64,000 nucleotides of DNA from Neostapfia colusana. Lineage: Eukaryota; Streptophyta; Magnoliopsida; Poales; Poaceae. Position 1 is the first letter of the stretch, and each line of letters starts with the position of its first letter. Shown in pieces: positions 11,401 to 19,997 of this stretch. Position numbers and translations under genes: made by a program. Below the pieces are notes generated by a model. It was not told where the DNA came from. It made no database searches and was given only the letters and a program-made list of their open reading frames with translations. The stretch is taken from contig JASWHV010000019.1 of assembly GCA_030760725.1 (NCBI GenBank), positions 32,057,944 through 32,121,943 on the forward strand, read 5' to 3'.

Positions 11401-13795
11401 ATGAGGCACCTACCAGACTTTGCGGTCCGAGCTCTGGCCTTACAGCGCACAGAGGTAAAGTTCAGTTGTCAATCACGTTATTTTAAATTGCACTTATAAA
11501 TAATTTATTCTAATCAATCCTTTAATTTTGCAGTCTGACTCACAGTCGTCAGATTCAGAGTCAGAGGTTAGGGCGCCGCCACAGGCTACGCAGCCCTCAG
11601 AGCCGGCTACCCTACCTTCGAAGCCGGCGAGCGTGGAGCCTTCGGGCTCTAGTGGTGACCAGCCTTCCGGGTCACCGGACGTGGTGCCCGCGCAGAAGCG
11701 ACGGACGAGGAGGACCCACTTTGCGGCTCCTCCTCCTGTTCCTCGTGAGCGGGTCACTATTCGTCCAGTTGGAGACATGTAAAAAACTCATATACTTGGT
11801 ACATATTTCATGATGTCTACAGATACTTACTGAGATAACAAATTTTGTAGATCTTGGTACGACTGTTCGTTCACAGGCCAGGGACACCACATGCAGGTTA
11901 ACGGTGCCATCGGTGCTTTAGTGCGTTTGCACTATCCCGGTGTCATCGATGGTGTCCCTGCTTTGTCGTGGGACGACTACGCTCGTGTCTCGCACGATGT
12001 GCACGACACTCTTCAGGGGGCCGTGTGGAATGATTTTATGGTAAGTTTGAATGTTTACATTCTTCAACTCATTTAAATTGTTAATGCATATTGATTAAAT
12101 GTTTGTTTCCTTAAAGCTGAGGTACCAGTTAGAGGAAACGAGCGAGAGCATGATGGAGCACACGACACTCGTGTTCCACACAAACGCTCGGAAGCTCGTG
12201 ACGCAGGCGATGTCGTACACCCGCATCCAGGCCGTTAACGACTACCAGAAACGGCATCAGCAGCAGCAGGAACGGGGTCCCTTTAGAAGGGACTCCGACA
12301 CGTACTTGACAGAGGATCAATACGCAGAGGTAAGTTCTAATTGTTAAAAAAACTTAATAGTTACTTATGTTAACAGTTAATGATATACTAAATATGTGCA
12401 AGTTAGTATTTCCTGGTTAGAGGGTCAACCCGACGCATACCGAGCTCTCTGTCGGTATTGGGCTAGCGATGACTTCAAAGCTAAGTCCATGAGGGCTCGA
12501 GGATGTAGAGGGTCCGACGGGAAGGACACCTATGGCGCCAATGGTCATTTGCGTTTGGCTAAACGCATGGTAAGTGTATTATAAGTTTGTTTATGTGTTC
12601 ATAACATATTTATCCTACTAACACGCATCTACAGGAGCGAGAGACCGGCCAGGAGCCTAGCGCGATCCAGGTTTGGAAGAGAGGTCACAGGGGAAGTGAC
12701 CCGTCGCAGCCGGGGCAGTGCAGTCAAGTCGCGACCGATCGATTGGTAAGTTTACAGAATTATTCAATTTAATTATAACTAATATTATTATTGACACAGT
12801 TACACCATTTCTATGTTTTTTAGGAAACCTACAGGCAGGAAGTCGTTAAAATACATGGTGAAGGGTACGATTGGGAAAACGCGCCAATCGACCCTCAAGC
12901 CGTGTATGCAAGAGGCGGCGGGAAGGCCCATGGCTGCTGAGTTGGTTTCATTGATTTAGGTTTCCAATCTTCCTTCTTTTACTTATTATTTTTCTTTCTT
13001 TTTTAGGTTTTCCATTTTCGATGGAGTTATCGACTCGAGGTCGGCGCGACCTGCGAGAGGCACTTCATCGACGCAGGCTTCGTCGGTTGGGCCGTCGAGT
13101 GGCCGTCTCTCGCAGAGGGACATGGAGTTCCGTGCCATGCAGGAGAGGCTGACGCGGACCCAGGAGGGGCTCTACAGGACGTGGGCCATCCAGGGGTACC
13201 AAGCTAACTACATGGCCCAGATGCAGGCAGCGGTGGAGGTAAGTAATTTCAGTTACTGTAGTTTACTTTCATAACATTTCAGTAATACATATGTTCTAAT
13301 ATTTTCCCATTATAGGCCTTAGCTCGACGGAACGGCCAACAAATCACGATTCCTGCGTGGCAGCCGCCACAGGTGACCCCGTCACAGGAGCCCGCAGCCC
13401 AGGTGCCTCCGATACAGGTAATAAACTCTTTAATATTGTATTTTTCATCTAACATAAGGAGAGAGGGAGATGTAGAGTGGTACAGAAGGGAGAGAGGGAG
13501 TGCGAGAGAGAGTGAGATGGAGAGGTGGAGTTTTGCAATAGAGGGAGAGAGAGAGTGCGAGAGAGGGTGTGAGTGAGAATAACATAAATAGGGGATGAAT
13601 AGTACAGAGAGAGGAAGAGAGTGAGAAAAAAGAGAAAGACATTGATATCTGAATCCAAACCGTCGTAACTACTCATGTGTTTTGTAGGGTTCGGCGACGG
13701 AGGCCTCTACTCCATCGCCACAGCTACCGGTTCCAAGAGAGACGCGTGGAGATGATATCTTCGGCTCCGGAGGTAGTCGAGGGGGTAGTGTGTAG
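11401..13795 (+). CDS. Spliced CACTA accessory gene, plant transposase (Ptta/En/Spm, Transposase_24-like)
   Basis: About ten exons with GT-AG borders are visible: 11401-11454, 11534-11778, 11851-12040, 12117-12329, about 12402-12569, 12635-12745, 12824-about 12940, 13007-13238, 13316-13417 and 13688-13795. The first four join in one frame. The product has an acidic Ser-rich start, a basic patch (QKRRTRRTHF), a conserved block with SWYDCSFTG and NARKLVTQA, the GGGKAHG motif, a helical segment (RDMEFRAMQERLTRTQEGL) and a Pro-rich end. This resembles the plant Ptta/En/Spm family, possibly the DNA-binding, TNPA-like partner. The acceptor of exon 5 does not keep frame, and the GGGKAHG exon runs into a TGA without a clean donor, so the gene may be decaying. 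The ATG is the first in frame. Confidence 0.7.
13452..13640 (+). repeat. Purine-rich GA microsatellite in the last intron of the CACTA gene
   Basis: Degenerate GAGAGG/GAGAGA runs fill most of the intron 13418-13687. ORFs overlapping it on both strands are low-complexity by-products. Confidence 0.75.
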
Positions 13796-13935
13796 CCCGT
13801 TTGTAATTTGTGTTGTGTGTGATGCATATGAACTGTTTTATGACTGTTTACTTCTATTTTATAACTGTTTGTTCTGTGAGCTGGCCATCGAGCCAGGTTA
13901 GTGCGTTTCTGTTTTAAAAAAAATTACAAAGATAA

Positions 13936-14315
13936 CTTACGACGGCTACTTCCCAGAAGCCGTCGTCAGAAAAACAGCTTCTGTTACTTACGACGGTCAC
14001 CAGAACCGTCGTAAGTTGGCTCCTGTTACTTACGAAAGTCACCAGAACCGTCGTAAGTTAGCTTCTGTTACTTACGACGGTCACCAGAACTGTCGTAAGT
14101 AACGTGCCTTGGGCCACCACATGGCCTGGGCCGTTACATACGACGGATGAGCGACACCGTCGTAAGTTAAGTTATTTATGATGGTAGTCGTCGTAAGTTA
14201 GGTTATTTACGATCCAGTAATTACCTCGGCTGTATACCGTCGTAAGTAAAGGAATACCGTCGTAAGTAACTAACTTACGACGGTTTATGACTTAATTATG
14301 ACGGCCTTAGCCACC
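13936..14315. repeat. Right subterminal repeat array of the CACTA element
   Basis: The same ACTTACGACGG / CCGTCGTAAGT motifs as on the left occur here, including three nearly identical hairpin units with the spacer TCACCAGAA between 13986 and 14100. Several units nearer the end are degenerate. Confidence 0.9.
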
Positions 14316-16774
14316 GTAAGTTCGTCGAATCCCTGTAGTGAATGTAAGGGCCCAAGTTTTTGCACACATTCAAAGTGTTCATCACACCACACACACCTCA
14401 TTTGAGGAAAACTTATGAACATCTTTTAAGAGCAAGTAAACACCATCAACATAGTCATTAGATGATAAACTCACAAAATGCAAAAGTGGTACTTCCCACA
14501 TGCACCATATAGGGGCTGAGCATATGAAGAAACTTCTACACCTTCCTAGGAATGCTCATGCCAAATTTCACCCAAATCCAAAACCTTTTTGAGGTATTTA
14601 TGGGTATAATTAGAAAGAGGCAAGTTTGAACTTAAAGTCAAATTCAAACTCCTTTCATCCCATGAATTCAAAAGTGGGATCCATATTCACACTCAGCACA
14701 TTTTTGTTAGCTCATACACCAATTTTCACTCCATTTGTAGTTGATCTTGACATGAGCTATTTTGGCTAAATTCAAATCAAATTTGGATTTCAGTTCACAT
14801 GTGCTGCAAATTCAATCAAACCAATTCCACAATTTGATCATTTTGCAAAACCAAATCCCTATTTGGGTGAATGATCAAATGACCAAGGGTAGGAAGGTCT
14901 CTACTGTTTTGAGCAGTGGGAAAATTGAATTTAGGAGGTTTAGTGGGGCCCTCTTGTCACCCTCACAAGGCAGAGAACCGACTGAGGACTCGGTTCCTCA
15001 GTTTCTCGGGCAGGTGCTACGATCGCCACCGCGCCAAAGCCGGCACCAGCAGCTGCTTCTGGTTTTCCCCATGCTGGCATGCTCGCCCAGCTCCTTATCT
15101 CCACTCCCGAGCCGGCAAAAGATAAGTCGCTCTCGTTCCTCTGCTCCCTCGCACAAGAAAAGCTGCCATCACCGCCGCCACCTCGGTTCTGATCGGGGAA
15201 CCAGCAAACATGCGCTCACACTCCCTCCGAGCTGCTAAACCGCATCACAACATCTCCTTTGGTCGTCCAGCCACAAGTACGAGTAGAAATCACCTCTCCT
15301 CGAGCAGCCCCGACCTTTGCGCGGGAAACCAAAACTCACCGATGTTCGGTGCTCTCGTGGACAGCCCAACTCAGAGGCTTTCACGCTCGATCAAAGCCAG
15401 CCATAGGAGCGTCGAACCTCCATGCTGCTCTACCCCAACTCACGGCTCAAGCCGTGAACCATCGCAGGTGAATTCAGCGATTTTCTTCCGGCCCCGACAG
15501 AGTTACCTTTCGGTACGAATTTAGCAAATTCGAGCCCTATTCTTGTTCTTAGCTCACCAAATCACGCACGAAGGATCTAGACCAGCTAGCGGTCAATTCT
15601 TCTTCACATCCCGAGCTTGAAACTTCACGTAGGAAGGCCATATCAAAGTTTTCCGAACACGAACACGAAAAACACCCTCGGGCGCACAGTGACAACCTAG
15701 TTGGAGCCATTCCCGCACGAGTTTGAAGCCATGTCGATGATCCTCGAGATCCACTGGTGCTCTAGAGCCGTTAGCCGAGCTTGTGGCAGGCTACCTCAGT
15801 CGGCCGACGGTGCCGAAATTGTACTGAAGCCGCTGCACGCCGCCGACAGTATTACGGCCGCCGGCAGCCCTCGCTCGTGCCACAGGCGGGTTGCTCACCC
15901 CCCAAACGCACAGGCGGCGAGAATTAGGCCGAGAGTTAGCCGGAGTAGCGAGATTCATCGGCCTCCGGCGAGGGGGCGGCGCGGGCGCACGCGCGGGACC
16001 GGGAGGTTGAAGAAGGCACTGTATGTGGGACCCACACACAGTGTTTTAAACATTTCCCCGGTTTTCAGATTTAGTTCAACTTAAAACCCACATAACTTTG
16101 GCTAGAAAACTCCAAATCAAATGAACCAAATTTAGTTGGATTCATCTCCCTGAGTAATTTCCAACAAATCAAGTTTCACTTCATGTAATTCCTTATTTCT
16201 CCAGAATTAATTCTTCAAAATTTAAATTGTTTAGAATTTTAACTTTAGAAACCCTTTGGTGGAAAATTCTGAAATTTCGACAGGATGTTCATCATAATGT
16301 CCATTAACTACCATAAAAATTTCATATCCATTTGAGCTCATTTGATCCACCTAATGGTGTGATTAGTAAAACTCTTCCAGAGAAAATGAAAAATGTCCAG
16401 AAACATTTTTCAGATTTTCTCTGAACTCTTTTAGCTCATATATTTGTCTAGGAATATTAAAATAGGTGAAACCAATTCCATTAGAACCCTTGGAAAATCT
16501 ATTTTCCAGAAAGTCATGGATTGCTCCATGAAAATCCCTAGAATACCCTATAAGCTCCAATTAAGTCCAAATACACATTTATTTGTGGAGGGCTCAAATG
16601 AGTTTTTCTGCAAATGAAATTTGGTCAAGTTTCTGTTTATGTTGTATCCAAACCACTGTAAAAATTTCAAAGTCATTGGGCCTGTCTATCTGTACTTATA
16701 ATCTTAACAATATCAACTTCAAATTCAAATGCATTTAAATTGACACGCATACATATTTATATTGTGTAGTCGCT

Positions 16775-16860
16775 AAGGTTGAAGAGGAGCCAGAGGTGTT
16801 AGATTTCATCACCCCGGAAGAACAGCTAGCGTACGACCAGCAGCAGCAAGGCAAGCTCCG
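16775..16860 (+). CDS. Coding-like LTR segment (putative exon) of family 1
   Basis: The frame reads KVEEEPEVLDF..., 28 codons plus two bases. It ends at CTCCG|GTTTGC, a donor-like site. Compared with the F copy (50161-50246) I count 15 base differences: 12 at third positions, and 13 synonymous in total. That is the pattern of a protein-coding exon under constraint, unexpected inside an LTR. No ATG is present in A. F has an in-frame ATG ten codons upstream of the shared segment. If the donor is joined to the acceptor before gag, CG plus A gives Arg and continues in phase into the gag Met. Joined to the acceptor at 17935, it meets a TGA after two more codons. Confidence 0.5.
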
Positions 16861-17935
16861 GTTTGCATTAGCCTTTTTATAAACTTTATTGTTTTGAGAA
16901 CTGAGTATCCACCTTACTTATGCATTAGAGTCTTGTTTGAAAACCCAAATGCATAGCAAAGAAAACCATGGTTTGGGCTTAGGTTTGAAACCTCAAGTAG
17001 CCACTAAAATGCTAGACTAGTGTAAGATTCGGTACAAGTCGAGTAGTTGGAACTGCTCGCGAGAATAGGCTAGAGGAACACCACTCGGTAGAAATAGCAA
17101 ATGGAACACATGGCAAGAAAAATGAGACCGAGCGGAGAGTAAGGGCAGCAGGACATTGGGGCCTGGGTGCCATAGCTCCGCTTGTGTCGATTGAGGAGCG
17201 AGCCATCTGCGGGCCTGTTGAACAAGCTAGAACAGTACCGAAGACCTACCGTATATATGGGAACCAGGAAACTGATATAATTCAGAGAGCTAGGTGTTGA
17301 GGCATTGCTTGTTGTCCAGAGCATAGGTTGAGAGCTAAGGTGTAAATCGGCTGGCAGCACTGCAGATGCGCACGCAGAGACCTCTTGCTCGGGACGATAG
17401 GACCGGTTCAACATTTGGCTGATGGATGAAAGGTGGTTGCATACGACGTCCGTGATGGTTGCTGTAGGCAACATCAAATATGGGCGTACGTGACGGGTTA
17501 TTCTAGTAACCCTGCAGGTGTAAATCGACTATAATCGCCGTCCCTCACGGTCAATGAGTACCACTTGTTCACTGTACCGTGACATAGAAAGAACAGTCTA
17601 GAGTCATGTTAAAAGTGGATAATTGAAAGCTATACCTTGGTTGCTAATGAATTGTTGTAGTTTAGAGCAAACTAAAGTTCTTTTCAACCTTGGGAAACGC
17701 ACATGAGAGAAATGCATTTCTTGTTTGATTGCTGCTCTCTGATGTGTCTTAATGTGAGGTTCTCCACATCTCGCTGCTAAAACTTGAAAGTAATGTTCAA
17801 CTATTTAGGCGTGTCCTTTGCAATGTACCTTCCCATGTACATTGTAATCCAGCATGTAGAAGATTAATGTATAGAAAAGACGGGTGAGTCTTGATGAGCT
17901 ATCGTGCTCACTGCTTTTGTTTGAAGCTTTTGCAG

Positions 17936-18030
17936 GGTGTTATGAGGACGAGACTCCTGAGGAGGAGACGGAGCCCAAGAGGGCAACCCCGTCGAATGGG
18001 AGTCGTGCACGCCACCGTGTTATTGTGTGT
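17936..18030 (+). other. Second coding-like LTR segment, acidic
   Basis: It follows TTTTGCAG at 17928-17935. The frame CYEDETPEEETE is acidic and matches F (48993-49081, YEEGTPEEETEPQEGNP), with several synonymous differences. This A copy loses frame after a 1-nt deletion, while the 5' LTR copy (2962-3046) stays open to a TAG. It is out of phase with the upstream segment under the simplest GT-AG pairing. Confidence 0.35.
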
Positions 18031-18144
18031 GCGTGCTAGAGGGAACACGTTTATGGGCTGAACGTGAACTCTGTTGCTTAGTCTACGCCCGTGAGTGTGG
18101 GCTGAACATATTTTGTTGTAAACATGTTTATAAACTCTATATGT

Positions 18145-18150
18145 AATAAA
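18145..18150 (+). terminator. Poly(A) signal AATAAA in the LTR of A
   Basis: AATAAA lies about 100 nt before the LTR end in a segment (TGTAATAAAATTTTGCTTCC) that is conserved in F and G. It is a plausible 3'-end signal for element transcripts. Confidence 0.5.
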
Positions 18151-18242
18151 ATTTTGCTTCCGCTTTTGTATCGTTTATGTGCGTTATCCGGTGCTGTGCA
18201 ACGCAGCACCCCCAGCGTGATCCTGGCTCGTGGAGGCCGTGA

Positions 18243-18342
18243 GGCCCTCGCAATTCACGCAAACGGATCTGAATTTGAGGCAAGTTTGTCATGGCCCTCG
18301 CAGTTCACGCAAACGGATCTGAATTTGAGGCAAATTTGATGG
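18243..18342 (+). repeat. 50-bp tandem duplication across the A/B junction
   Basis: Two direct copies start at 18243 and 18293, each with GGCCCTCGCA (the LTR end of A) followed by TTCACGCAAACGGATCTGAA (RNase H code of B). The copies differ at only a few bases. Because each unit spans the insertion junction, the duplication arose after A inserted into B. Confidence 0.85.
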
Positions 18343-19975
18343 TTAGAACTCATCAAGGATTATGATGTTGGAATCGACTATCACCCCGGAAAGGCCAATA
18401 TAGTAGCTTATGCGTGGAGCTGAAAGGGAGCATGTCACCAACTCATGGTTTGGAAGCTGCCACCCGAGCTTCGTAAGGAGATTGAAAGGTTATATCTCGG
18501 GTTCTTGAACGTGATGGAGGTGATAGAATTGAACTCAACACTGGAACAGGGGATACGAGATGGCCAAGCATTGGATGGGGAAATCAAGGAAAGAATCCGA
18601 GAAGGCATAGAGAAGGATTTCAAGGAAGATGAGAATGACACGCTTTGGTTAGGGAAAAGGATTTATGTGCCTAACTTGAAACACATCCACGACACGATAC
18701 TAAAGGAGGCACATGACTCGCCTTATTCCATACACCCCGGCTGTACAAAGATGTACAAGGACCTGAAAACTTGCTATTGGTGGGATGGTATGAAAAGGAA
18801 CATAGCTGAATATGTTGCCTTATGCGACATGTGCCAACGAGTGAAGGCCGAACACCAAAGACCCGCTGGATTATTGCAGCCATTGAAATTACCTGAGTGT
18901 AAGTGGGAAGACATCAGCATGGATTTCATTGTCAGGTTGTCACGTACTCAGTCCGGCTATGAATCCATTTGGCTTATAGTGGACTGATTGATGAGATGAG
19001 GCCACTTTATTCCTGTTAGAACCAAGTACACGTGGCACAATTAGCCGATCTTTATATGGAACAAATCGTGTGTCGTCACGGAGTTCCGAAGAGGATCGTT
19101 TCAGATCGAGGTTCTCAATTTACCTCTAGGTTCTAGAAGACGCTGCATGAAGCTATGGATACACGGTTGAACTTCAGCTCCGCATACCCGCAAACCGACG
19201 GGCAAACTGAGACGACGAATCAGATTTTGGAAGACATGTTAAGAGCTTGCGCCTTGAAACATGGGGATAGTTGAGATAAGAGCTTTCCATATGCTGAATT
19301 CTCATACAACAACAGTTACCAAGCCAGCTTGAAGATGTCACCTTTCGAAGCACTGTATGGTAGACGTTTTAGAACACTGCTGTTCTTGAATGAGACCGGG
19401 GAAATCCAAGTATTTGGACCCAAAGTGCTGCAAGACGCCAAAAAGTAAGTCCAAACGATACGTGAAAACTTGAAGGCCGCTCATACACGACAAAAGGGCT
19501 ATGCGGACAATAGGTGAAAGAGTTTGACACTCGAAGTTGGAGACATTGTGTATCTTAAGGTGTCGCCTATCCGAGGCCAATGATAGTTCAACGTCAAAGG
19601 CAAGTAGCACCTCGCTACATCGGGCCATTCAATATTTTGGGCAAGCGAGGAGAGGTAGCCTATCAACTAGAGCTGCCAACGCACCTCTCCGACGTGCATG
19701 ATATATTTCACGTATCCCAGCTCAAGAAGTGTCTAAGAGTACCAGAAGAACAAATACCGATGGATGAGCTAGAGCTTCAAGAGGATCTGACCTAAGCGGA
19801 AAACCCCATTAAAATCTTGGACGTGAAGGAATGGGTCACGAGGAACAAAGTAATCCGTTGGCGCAAGGTATAATGGAGCCATCACATGGAAGCCGAAACT
19901 ACATGGGAACGTGAGGAAGATCTCAAGACGGAATTCCTTCATATCTTCTCCACTCTATGGAATCTCGAGGGCGAG
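18300..19975 (+). pseudogene. pol: pol remnant of element B: RNase H end, integrase, chromodomain
   Basis: The RNase H tail WLELIKDYDVGIDYHPGKAN is followed by a linker open at 18445-18987. The integrase zinc region has H and H around YSIHPG and C, C in ALCDMCQRVKAEH (about 18720-18850). The core begins at SMDFIV and carries DGQTE near 19200. The C-terminal chromodomain part (about 19800-19960) is readable. Stops include a TGA in the RNase H part near 18351, a TGA at 18422, a TGA at 18985-18987, a TGA near 19274 and a TAA near 19872, so it is non-coding. Confidence 0.85.
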
Positions 19976-19997
19976 ATTCATTTTAAGGGGGTAGGTT

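Larger units (their letters stand above)
10660..14340 (+). mobile_element. Non-autonomous CACTA (En/Spm) DNA transposon, 3681 bp
   Basis: The ends are CACTACAAGA and CCCTGTAGTG, so the terminal inverted repeats start CACTACA. A 3-bp target duplication AAT flanks it (10657-10659 and 14341-14343). Three base pairs is the size typical of CACTA elements. Both subterminal regions are packed with ACTTACGACGG-type repeats. The interior holds one spliced gene (11401-13795) and no recognisable TNPD-type transposase, so movement would need a transposase from elsewhere. It sits inside element A at the tract/LTR joint. Removing it and one AAT restores the tract followed by TGTAAGGG. Confidence 0.95.
1..18252 (+). 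mobile_element. Element A: family-1 Ty3/gypsy chromovirus (Tekay/Del-like), 5' end outside the window, with a nested CACTA element
   Basis: The parts in order are a partial 5' LTR (1-3278), initiator-Met primer site (3282), noncoding leader, intron-like segment, ORF1, gag, pol, polypurine tract (10641-10656) and 3' LTR (14343-18252). Window base 1 matches base about 524 of the 3' LTR (14866). A CACTA element (10660-14340) separates the polypurine tract from the 3' LTR. The gag-pol order with a C-terminal chromodomain-like tail places it among the Tekay/Del chromoviruses. It inserted into element B, whose RNase H coding sequence resumes at 18253. The two LTRs differ at many sites and by an indel of about 90 bp near 1273 (3' LTR 16135-16225), so the insertion is older than D or F. 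Confidence 0.93.
14343..18252 (+). repeat. 3' LTR of element A (about 3.9 kb)
   Basis: It starts TGTAAGGGCCC and ends GGCCCTCGCA. It is complete, unlike the 5' copy. It carries the GTGGGACCCAC site (16025), the coding-like 86-nt segment (16775-16860), an intron-like stretch (16861-17935) with GT-AG-like ends, an AATAAA at 18145-18150 and the U5 hairpin (18190-18210). The flanking sequence is the RNase H coding region of B. Confidence 0.92.

Noticed and set aside
10680..14315. Regularly spaced repeats resembling a CRISPR array or satellite
   Set aside because: Units are in both orientations with short variable spacers and sit just inside CACTA ends, which is the known subterminal repeat pattern.
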